NCBI RefSeq assembly: GCF_009796845.1
Contig: NZ_CP047025.1
Location: forward strand, 2,542,001-2,606,000
DNA: 64,000 bases
Reading direction: 5' to 3'
Source: Cobetia sp. L2A1
GTDB taxonomy: Bacteria; Pseudomonadota; Gammaproteobacteria; Pseudomonadales; Halomonadaceae
How positions within the stretch are numbered: position 1 is the stretch's first letter; each line of letters starts with the position of its first letter. The position numbers and the translations under genes are program-made. The notes under the pieces are model-generated. The model did not search any database. It worked only from the letters and a program-made list of their open reading frames with translations, and had not been told where the DNA came from. Below are positions 1-9,713 of the stretch, piece by piece.

Positions 1-460
1 CATCAGAAAGATAGACATCAAATTTAAATGCCAATGACAATCCGAAGTTAAGCCGTGCGCGCATACCAGAAGAATAGGTACGTATTGGTTCGTCAAATGC
101 GGGCCCAATTTCAGCAAAATCTTGAACTTGTTCAATAATGCTATTGATATTGTAGTCCGCACCATGCAGTCGTGCCACAAACTTGACATTTTGCCGACCC
201 GTCATACTACCTTGTAAGCCTGCTGCCAAACCTATCGGCCAAGAAACTTTGGAATGACGAACAACACGCCCTTTTTGAGGGGTATCCATACCTGCAATTA
301 ATCGCAGCAGGGTTGATTTTCCTGCACCATTAGCGCCGAGCAGCCCTACACTAACTCCAGAGGGAATAATGATATTAATATCTTTCAATACCCACTGATC
401 GTCTGTTTGACTGTAGTGCGACTGATAAAAACGCTTTGAGAGATTTTGGATTTCAATCAT
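1..460 (-). CDS. kpsT: Capsule polysaccharide ABC transporter ATPase, KpsT-like (3' part outside window)
   Basis: ATP-binding subunit that powers export of a lipid-linked capsule polysaccharide through KpsM in the inner membrane. The translation from the ATG at 460 starts MIEIQNLSKRFYQ. It contains a Walker A motif (GANGAGKST) and, near the window edge, the signature region TYSSGMRARLNFGLS. The Walker B aspartate is reached only in the last codons, so the C-terminal part lies beyond base 1. The start codon overlaps the kpsM stop in an ATGA (457-460), which indicates translational coupling. The long, divergent Q-loop region and the SSGM signature fit the KpsT/Wzt group of polysaccharide exporters. 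The stretch is noticeably more AT-rich than the cys and kpsC genes. Only about 153 codons are visible. Confidence 0.9.
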   Translation of the reverse strand, partial: MIEIQNLSKRFYQSHYSQTDDQWVLKDINIIIPSGVSVGLLGANGAGKSTLLRLIAGMDTPQKGRVVRHSKVSWPIGLAAGLQGSMTGRQNVKFVARLHGADYNINSIIEQVQDFAEIGPAFDEPIRTYSSGMRARLNFGLSLAFKFDVYLSD

Positions 461-1317
461 TGGCTCTTCAGGCGCTCCTTGAATCGAACGTGCATCAATA
501 ATCCTAGCGCCAAGGTGCTCAGCGTCCATGCCCAGAAATAAATCATATCTGTGCCGTGCACCACCTGATAGCCCTCGAAGAAACCTTGCCGTGTGTATTC
601 TAATCCGTGCACGATGGGATTGAGCATCAGATATTCTAGCAAATAGTGTGGCAATTGATTGAGTGGCATGATAACTCCAGACAATATCAGCAATGGCATA
701 TTTAACATGCGAATAACCTTGCTGATTTCAGGCACCAATGTACCCAATACTGAAGTTACTAAACCAAGGCCTAGACCTAAAAGCCATAAGGACAACCAGC
801 CACCTATCGCTTGGAATCCATTATCCGGTCGAAAGTCGGTTCCTATCATCAATCCACCTGCGATGAATAATAGGAAGATGATAGTTCGAATCATGCCGTC
901 CAGTGCATTACGTACCAATACGCCATCTACTGGATGTACCTGGCGATAGGCAAATAATGCTTTATTGGCACTGATAGCCCCCAAGCCTTGCATCATGCCT
1001 TGCCTTATCAGGAAGAATCCCAGCAACCCGACCAGCATCCATGGAATGAAGGGAGCATTGGTGATCAATTTATCACCACGAATATAGCTACGAATACCGA
1101 TCATCACGAGCAAGAGAAGGGCCGGCTCTGCAATCATCCAGAACCAGCCCATTCGGTCGGTCATGGTTCGACCAATCGCTTCGCGCATAAACATGGCAAA
1201 CCAGACACTGCGCGTCACAGCCCAGGCAGAACGGGCCTTGGGCACGCCCTGTCCATTTGTCGCATCAGATTCTTGATCAGTGGAATTACCCGATGAATTG
1301 CCGGCGTTATGATCCAT
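457..1317 (-). CDS. kpsM: Capsule polysaccharide ABC transporter permease, KpsM-like
   Basis: Inner-membrane permease of the ABC-2 family that forms the channel for capsule export with KpsT. The 286-residue protein has a hydrophilic N-terminal tail of about 30 residues, then the family-typical stretch MFMREAIGRTMTDRMGWFW (about 42-60) followed by several hydrophobic membrane segments. E. coli KpsM is about 258 residues, so the extra length is mostly the N-terminal tail. It starts 2 bases after the stop of the KpsD-like gene and overlaps kpsT by ATGA, so the three genes form one operon transcribed leftwards. No KpsE or KpsF is visible here; they may lie to the left of the window. Confidence 0.9.
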   Translation of the reverse strand: MDHNAGNSSGNSTDQESDATNGQGVPKARSAWAVTRSVWFAMFMREAIGRTMTDRMGWFWMIAEPALLLLVMIGIRSYIRGDKLITNAPFIPWMLVGLLGFFLIRQGMMQGLGAISANKALFAYRQVHPVDGVLVRNALDGMIRTIIFLLFIAGGLMIGTDFRPDNGFQAIGGWLSLWLLGLGLGLVTSVLGTLVPEISKVIRMLNMPLLILSGVIMPLNQLPHYLLEYLMLNPIVHGLEYTRQGFFEGYQVVHGTDMIYFWAWTLSTLALGLLMHVRFKERLKSQ

Positions 1318-1319
1318 GA

Positions 1320-3035
1320 TTACAGGTCTAGAGCAATTTTGGTGGCGACTGCAACTTGATACAGAATCTGCGTGATACTACCCGCCAGCTGTAGATTGTT
1401 GGTTGGAGGGGCCGGGAGAACGAGGATTTCGTCTCCTGAGCGGAGATTGACATCTTCGGCGTGACGCACCGCACCGTTTTGACGCACTACCAGGATCTGC
1501 TCATCGTCAGCATGCTGTGTGAATCCGCCCGCGTTCTTGATGTAGTCCATCACGCTCAACCCTGGTGTGTAGACCGCTGCCTGTGGTACGACGACTTCTC
1601 CACTGATCAACAAGGAATCGCTGACTTCCGGTAGCGTCACGACATCGCCGTCCTGCAATCTCACATCTGCAATTTCTCCATCATCACGCGCGACAACCAA
1701 TCTACCTGTTGGCTCTGTCTCTCGCGCCTTCTCTACGAACTGCTGAATGAGACTGGCTTCTTGCTCACGCGACGATGCTTCATTAGTGGTCGAAGTCGGT
1801 GTGCCAAGGTATGTCATTTCCAAGCGCCTTAGGCTCTCTTCCAACGATTTGGCTTGCTGCTCCTTCACACTTTCACGACGAATGGAAACGCTCTGATAAT
1901 CTGTTAGCCCCTTAGGTACGCCGACGGCATTGAGTAATTCGCCAAGATGCGCATTACGAGGCAAGGCATAACGTGAAGGACCGTAAAAGCTGCCTTCCAG
2001 CTGCACGACAATAGTTTCATCACGCTGGTCTGCGCTGTAGAGAACTTCATCTCCAGCACGCACTTCTGCCTCGCGAAATTCTGCAATCGGCAGATAACGC
2101 GAAATGGGGCCGTCTGAACGTGAACCACGCAGCAAGACATGGGATACACCTGCTTTCAGGCGGGCCAACTTATTGACATCTTGCCCATTCAAGCGCGTGG
2201 AGGTGAGCTCGTAACGATAGTCACGCTCAACATCGCCGACGACACTGATGGCCGGGCCGCGTTCTTCCACAACGACGGTATCACCATCGCGGAATTGCGG
2301 ACGGGCAATCTCACCATCGATCAGGAAGTCATAGAGATCCACACTGCTGATAATGCGGCCGTTACGCTTGATCTTGATGGAGCGATAGCTCCCCAGCGCT
2401 TGATCAATACCACCGGCTTGATCCAGAAAGTACAGCATGGAGTCATTCGGGGTACCGGCGTAACGGCCCGGGTTCTTGACATAACCGGTCACGAAAACGC
2501 CCACCGGCTGAACACCCTGAAGATTGGTGTAGACACTGACATTTTCGGGATATACGTCTTGGATGGCAGTACGCACCTTGCCATCCAGCTGAGCATTGGA
2601 AATGCCCTGAACTTTCATCGGCCCGATACCGGGAAGGAAAACATTCCCCTGTGCGTCCACCGACAGGACTGACTCGATTTCCACCCCACCCCAGACACGC
2701 AACGTGATCTGATCACCCGGCTTGATGGTGTAGTCGCTGTTCAGACCATCGGCGACCATGCCACGGAAACCGCCAGTAAACAGATTCTCACCGAATGGCG
2801 GTAGGGAATCCGGGTCTGTCTTTGATTCGGAGGTAATAGGTCCGTATGTTCCACTACGCCAGTCAGCGCGTGCCGAATCTTCTACCTTTTCGGTTTTCTC
2901 AGGGATGCCGGTAGCTTGCTCGCCAGTGGATAGAAAGGAGCTGCTGTCTAGTCCAACGGCCATTGCAGGGCTGGCGTTCAGGCACGCTACCGCCACCAGG
3001 CACCCGGCCCGGAGCAAGAATCTAGAAATTGTCAT
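1320..3035 (-). CDS. kpsD: Polysaccharide export outer-membrane/periplasmic protein, KpsD/Wza family (SLBB domains)
   Basis: A 571-residue exported protein for moving capsule polysaccharide across the periplasm and outer membrane. Residues 1-26 form a signal peptide ending ASPAMA, with no lipobox cysteine, as in E. coli KpsD (about 558 residues). A poly-export domain follows (about 100-165, DYTIKPGDQITLRVWGG). SLBB repeats follow near 175-225 (VGVFVTGYVKNPGRY) and near 480-530 (LISGEVVVPQAAVYTPG). A Shine-Dalgarno-like AGGGG lies 8-9 bases before the ATG at 3035. It is first in the visible kpsD-kpsM-kpsT operon. Assignment to KpsD rather than Wza rests on length, the missing lipobox and the KpsMT neighbours. 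Confidence 0.85.
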   Translation of the reverse strand: MTISRFLLRAGCLVAVACLNASPAMAVGLDSSSFLSTGEQATGIPEKTEKVEDSARADWRSGTYGPITSESKTDPDSLPPFGENLFTGGFRGMVADGLNSDYTIKPGDQITLRVWGGVEIESVLSVDAQGNVFLPGIGPMKVQGISNAQLDGKVRTAIQDVYPENVSVYTNLQGVQPVGVFVTGYVKNPGRYAGTPNDSMLYFLDQAGGIDQALGSYRSIKIKRNGRIISSVDLYDFLIDGEIARPQFRDGDTVVVEERGPAISVVGDVERDYRYELTSTRLNGQDVNKLARLKAGVSHVLLRGSRSDGPISRYLPIAEFREAEVRAGDEVLYSADQRDETIVVQLEGSFYGPSRYALPRNAHLGELLNAVGVPKGLTDYQSVSIRRESVKEQQAKSLEESLRRLEMTYLGTPTSTTNEASSREQEASLIQQFVEKARETEPTGRLVVARDDGEIADVRLQDGDVVTLPEVSDSLLISGEVVVPQAAVYTPGLSVMDYIKNAGGFTQHADDEQILVVRQNGAVRHAEDVNLRSGDEILVLPAPPTNNLQLAGSITQILYQVAVATKIALDL

Positions 3036-3232
3036 TGGGCAAGGCCCCTCGTAATGCGGTATTGATCAGGCGGCTCAATCATGAATGGCATAGCCTGACA
3101 CCAGTGTCTTTTGAATCTATCTAACAAGTCTGTCTATCAAATCTGACTTTCATCGCTGTCCATATAAGCTACTGGTCAACAAGCGCTTACTCAGAACACC
3201 GTTACGCTGTATCGCTTCATTGAGATTGAGCT

Positions 3233-3661
3233 TCAACGGGCGTCTTCCAACAACCCTATGACCAGACGCTGCGTGACCCAGGTGCCCTGCGTGGCAGCGC
3301 CCGTATTGCTGGTGCGACACGCCAGTTCCTTATTAGGCAAGTCACGATCATTGGAAACGGTCAGATGACGACAGACCAGGCCGCTGGCTGCGAAATAACG
3401 TTCACCGGCGACCACTTCGACATTGCTGCCCCAGGGGCTGCTGACAACCGGCATGACACCGCCGATGGCGGCGGTGTCCAGAAAGGCGGAGATATCCTTC
3501 GACAACGGTGCGGCACCACTGAGGCTGGAGAGATTGTTGCTGCCATTACCCGTCGACATCGGGTAGCTGGTGGCGCAACCGGAGACGATGATCGCAAGGC
3601 CTGCTGTCGCCGCGAAGCGCACGACACCCGGCAAGCGATGCTTGAATTTGGATTGAGTCAT
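3233..3661 (-). CDS. Small predicted lipoprotein of unknown function near the capsule export genes
   Basis: A 142-residue predicted outer-membrane lipoprotein. I chose the ATG at 3661, which has AGGA about 7 bases upstream, over an upstream TTG at 3682. The N-terminus has basic residues, a hydrophobic segment (VRFAATAGLAIIVSG) and a lipobox-like cysteine (VSGCATSYP). The mature part is rich in Ser, Gly and Ala. It includes a region resembling small surface proteins of the DVU3141 type (GERYFAASGLVCRHL, then TWVTQRLVIG), but I am not certain of the family. It lies between cysNC and kpsD on the same strand, after the cysNC terminator, so it probably has its own promoter. A role in envelope or capsule assembly is suggested only by position. 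Confidence 0.65.
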   Translation of the reverse strand: MTQSKFKHRLPGVVRFAATAGLAIIVSGCATSYPMSTGNGSNNLSSLSGAAPLSKDISAFLDTAAIGGVMPVVSSPWGSNVEVVAGERYFAASGLVCRHLTVSNDRDLPNKELACRTSNTGAATQGTWVTQRLVIGLLEDAR

Positions 3662-3680
3662 ATGAGAGTCCTGAAACTGC

Positions 3681-3707
3681 AAACGCCCCCACCTTGCGGC
3701 GGGGGCT
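3681..3707 (-). terminator. Rho-independent terminator after cysNC
   Basis: On the minus strand GCCCCCGCC (3698-3706) pairs with GGTGGGGGC (3685-3693) across a 4-base loop, with one G-U pair, and is followed by a short run GTTT. It lies just beyond the cysNC stop and before the lipoprotein gene. Confidence 0.7.
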
Positions 3708-3723
3708 AATCGGCGCGAATGAA

Positions 3724-5634
3724 TCAGCCGATGACGTTGTAGTGCTTGAGCTGACTGACCAGCTTCAGCGCGGTCTGCTCTAGCGTCAGTTCACCGGTGT
3801 TGATCTCAATTTCCGGATTCTCCGGTGCTTCATACGGAGAGCTGATACCGGTAAAGTCGCTGATCTCGCCGGCACGCGCCTTGCGGTACAGCCCCTTCGG
3901 ATCACGCTCTTCGCACACGCTGATCGGCGTATTGACGAAGACTTCGATGAATTCGTCAGAACCAACCATGTCGCGTACGGTCTGGCGATCTGCCTGGAAC
4001 GGTGAGATGAAGCTGACCAGCGTGATCATGCCGGCATCCACCATCAGCTTGGAGACTTCGCCGACCCGACGGATATTCTCGCCGCGGTCGTCTTCGCTGA
4101 AGCCAAGATCACCACATAGGCCGTGACGCACGTTGTCACCATCCAACAGATAGGTGTTGTAACCCATCGCAAACAGCTGACGCTCCAGCGCGTTGGCCGC
4201 GGTGGACTTGCCCGCACCCGACAGACCTGTGAACCAGATGATGCACGGCTTCTGCTTGTTGCGTTCAGCACGACGCTGTTTGGTCACCGCCATGTCGTGC
4301 CATACGACGTTGCTGGCACTCAGGGTGTCCTTGACCATGCCCGCACCCATGGTGATGTTGGACAAGCGGTCGATGAAGACGAAGCTGCCGGTATGCGGCG
4401 AACGCTGATAGCTGTCCATGGCCAGCGGCTGGGTCAGCTCGACCTGCACGCGGGCAATACCGTTGAGCGGCACATTCTCGGCTTCGTTGCGCGCCATGGT
4501 GTTGACGTCGGTCTGGTGGATGATACGGCCCACGCGACCGATGACACTGGAGGTGCCGAGCTTGATCTCGTATTCCTTGCCGACCAGCAGCGGATTCTCG
4601 TGCATCCACACCACATCAGCAGTAAACGCCGTGCAAGGCTCGAGATCGGAATCAATCGCCACGATCATGTCGCCACGCGAGATATCGATCTCGTCAGTCA
4701 ATGTCAGCGTGACGGCCTGGCCTGGCCACGCGACGTCAAGATCGCCATCGAAGGTGACGATACGTTCGACAGTCGAGAGCTTGCCGGACGGCAATACCTT
4801 GATCTGCTGGCCTGGCGTCACAGTGCCGGCGGCCAGCGTGCCGCAATACCCACGGAAGTTCAGGTTCGGACGATTGACGTACTGCACCGGGAAGCGCAAG
4901 TCAGTCAGGTTGCTATCTTCAGTGACATCGACCGTTTCGAGGATGTCCATCAGCGGGAGGGCTTCGTAGCCCGCATCGGCGTACCACGGTGTCTTTTCGC
5001 TGATGGAGACGACGTTGTCACCTTCCAATGCAGACAGCGGCACGAAACGAATGTCGGGAACTTCCAGGTCCTTGGCGAACTCTTTATAGTCAGCGACGAT
5101 TTCATCGAAGCGTTCCTGGGAGTAATCGACGATGTCCATCTTGTTGACGGCGACGATCAGATGTTTGATGCCCAACAGGGAGCAGATGTAGCTGTGACGA
5201 CGCGTCTGCGTCTGCACGCCGTAGCGAGCATCGATCAGAATGATCGCCAGGCTCGCGGTAGACGCGCCGGTCGCCATATTGCGGGTGTACTGCTCATGCC
5301 CCGGGGTATCGGCAATGATGAACTTGCGCTTGTCGGTCGAGAAATAGCGATAGGCGACATCGATGGTGATGCCCTGCTCACGCTCGGACTGCAGGCCATC
5401 GACCAGCAGCGCCAGGTCAATCTTGCCCGTGGTCCCGCTCTTCTTGGAATCGCGGGTGATAGCGGCCAGCTGATCTTCGTAGATCATCTTGGAATCATGC
5501 AGCAAGCGACCAATCAGGGTCGACTTGCCGTCATCCACGCTACCGCAGGTGATGAAACGCAGCAGATCTTTCTGCTCGTGTTCCTTGAGATATGCTTCGA
5601 TGTTTTCCGCGATCATCGTCGACTGGTGTGACAC
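3724..5634 (-). CDS. cysNC: Bifunctional sulfate adenylyltransferase large subunit / APS kinase, CysNC
   Basis: Makes APS from sulfate and ATP (with CysD, driven by GTP hydrolysis) and then phosphorylates APS to PAPS, in the cytoplasm. The N-terminal GTPase part shows [19 protein letters not shown] and NKMD, followed by elongation-factor-like barrels. The C-terminal APS kinase part has the P-loop GLSGAGKST and the FISPFQADR region. I chose the GTG at 5634 (MSHQST, 636 residues) because GGGAGAAG lies about 5 bases upstream and homologues begin there; the frame is open back to 5742. It is downstream of cysD, with about 200 bases between them that hold a 20-bp repeat array. The fused APS kinase means the operon can deliver PAPS, the donor for sulfotransferases as well as for assimilation. 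Confidence 0.93.
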   Translation of the reverse strand: MSHQSTMIAENIEAYLKEHEQKDLLRFITCGSVDDGKSTLIGRLLHDSKMIYEDQLAAITRDSKKSGTTGKIDLALLVDGLQSEREQGITIDVAYRYFSTDKRKFIIADTPGHEQYTRNMATGASTASLAIILIDARYGVQTQTRRHSYICSLLGIKHLIVAVNKMDIVDYSQERFDEIVADYKEFAKDLEVPDIRFVPLSALEGDNVVSISEKTPWYADAGYEALPLMDILETVDVTEDSNLTDLRFPVQYVNRPNLNFRGYCGTLAAGTVTPGQQIKVLPSGKLSTVERIVTFDGDLDVAWPGQAVTLTLTDEIDISRGDMIVAIDSDLEPCTAFTADVVWMHENPLLVGKEYEIKLGTSSVIGRVGRIIHQTDVNTMARNEAENVPLNGIARVQVELTQPLAMDSYQRSPHTGSFVFIDRLSNITMGAGMVKDTLSASNVVWHDMAVTKQRRAERNKQKPCIIWFTGLSGAGKSTAANALERQLFAMGYNTYLLDGDNVRHGLCGDLGFSEDDRGENIRRVGEVSKLMVDAGMITLVSFISPFQADRQTVRDMVGSDEFIEVFVNTPISVCEERDPKGLYRKARAGEISDFTGISSPYEAPENPEIEINTGELTLEQTALKLVSQLKHYNVIG

Positions 5635-5770
5635 TGTACTTCTCCCTGGGCGGGGCCTGTCCGGCACGAGCGCTATGACGCTTCCAGCGGCGGACATTCC
5701 TCGTCCTGTCAATGTGATGTTATCCGTTCTTGTCATCATCACGCCTTGGCGTTGATTCCACTATTTGCCT

Positions 5771-5850
5771 GACATGGTGGAAACGCTGATGAAGACCTGG
5801 AAATGCTGTTTAAGACCTGGAAACGTTGTTGAAGGCCTAGAAATAGCCTT
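5771..5850. repeat. Four imperfect 20-bp tandem repeats between cysD and cysNC
   Basis: Units at 5771, 5791, 5811 and 5831 share the pattern gaagacctggaaatgctgtt with substitutions (e.g. taagacctggaaacgttgtt). The last unit runs into the end of cysD, whose stop codon is at 5837-5839. The array lies in the transcribed spacer of the cysD-cysNC operon. Confidence 0.75.
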
Positions 5851-6778
5851 CGCGCTTCTTCTTCTCCATGGAGCCAGCCTGGTCGTGATCAATCGCACGA
5901 CCGGAGCGCTCGCTGGTACGGGTCAGCAGCATTTCCTGAATGATTTCCGGCAGGGTCGCGGCGGTGGATTCCACGGCGCCGGTCAGCGGATAGCAACCCA
6001 GGGTGCGGAAGCGCACGGACTTCATTTCCGGCACTTCGCCTTCGGCCAGTGGCAGACGGTCATCATCAACCATGATGTCGAGACCATCACGCTGCACGAC
6101 CGGACGTACGGCGGAGTAGTACAGCGGCACGATCTTGATGGACTCAAGATAGATGTACTGCCAGATGTCCAGCTCGGTCCAGTTGGACAGCGGGAAGACG
6201 CGGATCGACTCGCCCTTGTTGATCTTGGAGTTGTAGATATTCCACAGCTCCGGGCGCTGGTTCTTCGGATCCCAACGGTGGTACTGATCGCGGAAGGAGT
6301 AGACACGCTCCTTGGCACGCGACGCCTCCTCATCACGACGTGCGCCGCCAAAGGCCGCATCAAAGCCATACTTGTCGAGGGCCTGCTTGAGACCAGCGGT
6401 CTTCATGATGTCGGTATACTTGGCGCTGCCGTGATCGAACGGATTGATGCCCGCCGCGACGCCTTCCTGATTGATGTGTTCAATCAGCTCCATGCCGACT
6501 TCCGCGGCCATCTCATCGCGGAACTTGATCATTTCCTGGAATTTCCAGGTGGTATTGACGTGCATCAGCGGGAAAGGAGGAATGCCCGGCGCGAAGGCTT
6601 TACGCGCCAGGTGCAGCATGACGGCAGAGTCCTTGCCGATAGAATACAGCATGACAGGATTGGAAAACTCTGCCGCGACTTCGCGGATGATGTGAATGGA
6701 CTCAGCCTCAAGCTGCTTGAGGTGGGTCTGACGTTCCGGTGTAATGCCGAGCTTTTCGGCCGTCGATGATGCGGTCAT
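5837..6778 (-). CDS. cysD: Sulfate adenylyltransferase small subunit, CysD
   Basis: Catalytic subunit of ATP sulfurylase, which adenylates sulfate to APS; it works as a heterodimer with CysN. The 313-residue length is close to the usual 302. The PP-loop motif is visible as [19 protein letters not shown] (about 44-62), with [12 protein letters not shown] and the arginine-rich [18 protein letters not shown] further on. The conserved C-terminus ends [10 protein letters not shown]. The ATG at 6778 follows AAGGAAA by 6 bases. It is first of the cysD-cysNC pair and both are on the minus strand. Upstream, 6779-6963 carries no gene and presumably holds the promoter. Confidence 0.95.
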   Translation of the reverse strand: MTASSTAEKLGITPERQTHLKQLEAESIHIIREVAAEFSNPVMLYSIGKDSAVMLHLARKAFAPGIPPFPLMHVNTTWKFQEMIKFRDEMAAEVGMELIEHINQEGVAAGINPFDHGSAKYTDIMKTAGLKQALDKYGFDAAFGGARRDEEASRAKERVYSFRDQYHRWDPKNQRPELWNIYNSKINKGESIRVFPLSNWTELDIWQYIYLESIKIVPLYYSAVRPVVQRDGLDIMVDDDRLPLAEGEVPEMKSVRFRTLGCYPLTGAVESTAATLPEIIQEMLLTRTSERSGRAIDHDQAGSMEKKKREGYF

Positions 6779-6963
6779 TGCGGTTTCCTTGATATCACTC
6801 TGTTTTCATGAAAGGCACCAGGCTGCACACTGCAAACCCGCTGAAGAACGCGTCCTACCGCACTCTAGATGCCTCTCTATTATTTAAAGCATGACTTTAA
6901 CGAGACTGACACTGCCATGCGTCAGTCACATGACGCCTCTTGCCTGAATCGCTTGCCTACCTA

Positions 6964-7812
6964 TCAGGCCCAAGGAGCAGCCGGCGTGGAGCAAACGATG
7001 AAATACGGATTGAGTACGCTGTCATGCTGGTTATAACGCAACGCCTGCCGTGTCTCGGCATTCAGTACCTGCCCACCAGCAGCTTCCACCACCGCATGTG
7101 CTGCGCCGGTATCCCACTCGCAAGTCGGGCCAAGGCGCGGGTAAAGATCCGCGGCGCCCTCTGCTACCAGGCACAGCTTGAGTGAACTCCCCATGGCCAC
7201 GATATCGCAGGCAGCGAAATCTGCGACAAAGGCCTTGAAGTCATCCGTCTGGTGCGAGCGGCTACCGACGATACGCCAGCTATCTTCTGCACCCGGCGCG
7301 GCAGTGACTGAAATTGGCTGAGGTGCCTCGCTACCCACTTGCTTTTCTGCAATGGACGACACGCCATCGGCTTGCTGCGCACCCACATACAAGGTGTCTA
7401 TCGCAGGGGCATACACGACTCCGACGACCGGTACGCCTGCTTCGATCAGCGCGATATTGACGGTGAACTCGCCATTGCGCTTGATGAACTCCTTGGTGCC
7501 ATCCAGCGGATCGACTAGCCAGTAGCGTGTCCATTCGCTGCGCACTGTCCATGAGATGTCGGCATCTTCTTCTGACAGGATGGGCGTTGCACCAAATTGG
7601 ACATCCATGCCCTTGAGCCCATCGACAATGACGCCATGCGCTGCGCGGTCAGCCGTCGTCAATGGGGAATCGTCAGCCTTCATGTCGACAGTAAAATCGC
7701 CGCTTTCATAGATCTCCATGATGGCAGCACCCGCCTTGCGTGCGATGGACTCAAGTGCTGTCAGCATCGCCCGCGTCGTGTTTGTCGTCATGCCCGCTGT
7801 CGTATCCATCAT
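6964..7812 (-). CDS. cysQ: 3'(2'),5'-bisphosphate nucleotidase, CysQ
   Basis: Hydrolyses PAP (3'-phosphoadenosine 5'-phosphate), the by-product of PAPS-using sulfotransferases and PAPS reductase, and may also act on PAPS. The 282-residue protein belongs to the inositol monophosphatase fold. It shows the metal-binding motifs ILSEEDADIS (about 89-98) and WLVDPLDGTKEFI (about 108-120), plus the C-terminal CEWDTGAAHAVVEAAGG. The first ATG at 7812 is preceded by AAGGGA at suitable spacing. It lies between the sulfate permease gene and cysD, all on one strand, so uptake, activation and PAP clearance are grouped. Confidence 0.92.
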   Translation of the reverse strand: MMDTTAGMTTNTTRAMLTALESIARKAGAAIMEIYESGDFTVDMKADDSPLTTADRAAHGVIVDGLKGMDVQFGATPILSEEDADISWTVRSEWTRYWLVDPLDGTKEFIKRNGEFTVNIALIEAGVPVVGVVYAPAIDTLYVGAQQADGVSSIAEKQVGSEAPQPISVTAAPGAEDSWRIVGSRSHQTDDFKAFVADFAACDIVAMGSSLKLCLVAEGAADLYPRLGPTCEWDTGAAHAVVEAAGGQVLNAETRQALRYNQHDSVLNPYFIVCSTPAAPWA

Positions 7813-7934
7813 GTATTCCCTTGTCGGTCTTCAGGTATGTCGTAAAAGAGGGCAAAAAGCCTGCCAACCATTTATTCGCACACAGCCGCACATATTTTTT
7901 GCCATGTTTCAGTCCGCTGCTGCCCTTCACTTTC

Positions 7935-9713
7935 TTAGCCAGCAAAAGGCCAGATCAGCGGAATCAGAGCCACCGATGTCACGCCGACAATGATGCTCAT
8001 CGGCAGGCCCACTTTCATGTAATCGGAAACCTTGTAGCCACCAGGCCCCATGACCATCAGGTTGGTTTGATACCCCAGTGGCGTCAGGAAACTGGCTGAA
8101 GCAGCAAACATGATGGCAATTGCATAGGGCATCAGTGAGACACCCAGTTGTTCACTGACCGCCATCGCGATAGGAAACATCAGTACGGCAGCAGCATTAT
8201 TGGTAATGATTTCGGTAAATAACGTCGTAGTCAGATACACCAGCGCAAGCATCAATAAAGGCGAACCACCGCCCAGCTGCATCAATTGCTCTGCCACCAA
8301 CTGTGCTGCCCCGCTATCTGACATCGCTTGCCCAAGTGCCAGCGCAGCAGCGATCACGATAAGCACACTGCCATCGATACTGGCCCGCGCTTGCGCCGCT
8401 GGAAGGCAGCCCGTGAAGACCATCATGACAGCAGCAGCAACGGCAGCTTCGACCAGATCTACCAAGCCGGCTAGGTGCGTAATGATCATCAGACTCATGA
8501 TCACGATAGCGAGCGGCGCCTTGGTGAGATTTGGCATACCATTACCATCTAACGCACTGACGAGCAGGAATTCGCGGTTATAGCGATGCAGACGAGTGAA
8601 GTCAGCAGCGGCTTCCAACAATAAGGTGTCGCCGGGCCGCAGCACGATATCGCCGACCTTGCTGTTGATACGCTCGCCGTCGCGAGATACAGCGAGGATC
8701 ACGGATTGATAACGGGTACGGAAGCGGGCTTCCTTGATGCTCATTCCCACGACGGGAGAGCTTGGCGCAATGACTGCTTCCACCATGCGGCGCTGGTGGT
8801 GATCAAGATCAAGTCCTGCTGCATCAGTATCCAGGCCACGGAAGGCGCGAACTTCATTGGCAGTATCCGCGACACCCACGAAGATGAGGCGATCACCGGA
8901 TTGCAGCACGGTATCCGGGCCCACCATCGATAGTAGCTTTCCAGATCGCTCTATCTCCGCGAGATAACCGAATTGCAGGCTACGCAAGCCAGCCTCTTCA
9001 ATGCTCTTGTCGTGCAAGGGGCCCTTGTCAGCGACGCGCATCGCGACAGAGTATTCACGCCCATTGCCCAACTGCTCAACCAGCCCTTTGCGCTGAGGAA
9101 GGAAGCGCCAGCCGACCAGCACCATCCAGAGCGTCCCCATGATCAATACGGGAACACCTAATGGGGTGATATCGAAAATACCGAGCCCAGGAAGACCGGC
9201 CTGTGATTGCAGCAGACCATCAACCACCAGATTCGTACTGGTGCCTATCAGCGTGCAGGTACCACCGAGAATCGCCGCGTAGCTCATGGGCATGAGCAAG
9301 CGAGAGGGTGAGATTTTCATTCGCGCACACCAGCCTTGCACCAACCCGATAAACAGCGCGACGACAGGCGTGTTATTGAGGAAGGCACTCAGCAATGACG
9401 TGATAGGCATCAAACGTGCCAGTGCCGAAGAAGGAGATGTTGGACGACCGAGCAACCGTTCTAGCATCCAACGTAACGCCCCCGTTTCCTGAACACCTGC
9501 CGCGACGACGAACAGCGCGCCAATGGTCATGATGCCAGGGTTGGCGAACCCCGACAGGAAGGTAGATGGAGAGATGATACCCAACAGGATAAGCAGCACA
9601 GCGGCTGCCATCATCAGCCATTCAGCTGGCCATCGGTTCCAGATCAGTCCTGCTAGCACGCCCAACGTAACCACCAGCGTGACGATAGCGTCCATGTGCT
9701 GCGCAATTTCCAT
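7935..9713 (-). CDS. SLC13/DASS-type permease with two TrkA-C (RCK_C) domains, probable sulfate transporter
   Basis: A 592-residue inner-membrane transporter. Hydrophobic segments fill residues 10-200 and 395-590, with the family signatures SAFLNNTPVVALF (about 110-122) and TEIITNNAAAVLMFPIA (about 505-521). Two cytoplasmic TrkA-C-like domains sit between the halves (about 215-300 and 305-390). This architecture is shared with bacterial and algal SAC1-like sulfate/sodium symporters. A sulfate substrate is inferred from the neighbouring cysQ, cysD and cysNC; the fold alone would also fit other anions. An AAGGGA precedes the ATG at 9713. It diverges from kpsC. Confidence 0.85.
   Translation of the reverse strand: MEIAQHMDAIVTLVVTLGVLAGLIWNRWPAEWLMMAAAVLLILLGIISPSTFLSGFANPGIMTIGALFVVAAGVQETGALRWMLERLLGRPTSPSSALARLMPITSLLSAFLNNTPVVALFIGLVQGWCARMKISPSRLLMPMSYAAILGGTCTLIGTSTNLVVDGLLQSQAGLPGLGIFDITPLGVPVLIMGTLWMVLVGWRFLPQRKGLVEQLGNGREYSVAMRVADKGPLHDKSIEEAGLRSLQFGYLAEIERSGKLLSMVGPDTVLQSGDRLIFVGVADTANEVRAFRGLDTDAAGLDLDHHQRRMVEAVIAPSSPVVGMSIKEARFRTRYQSVILAVSRDGERINSKVGDIVLRPGDTLLLEAAADFTRLHRYNREFLLVSALDGNGMPNLTKAPLAIVIMSLMIITHLAGLVDLVEAAVAAAVMMVFTGCLPAAQARASIDGSVLIVIAAALALGQAMSDSGAAQLVAEQLMQLGGGSPLLMLALVYLTTTLFTEIITNNAAAVLMFPIAMAVSEQLGVSLMPYAIAIMFAASASFLTPLGYQTNLMVMGPGGYKVSDYMKVGLPMSIIVGVTSVALIPLIWPFAG

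Noticed and set aside
4123..5631. A 502-codon plus-strand frame opposite cysNC
   Set aside because: The minus strand encodes an unmistakable CysNC with all motifs; the plus frame is its shadow.
5765..6769. A 334-codon plus-strand frame opposite cysD
   Set aside because: CysD on the minus strand explains the region; the antisense product has no recognisable features.
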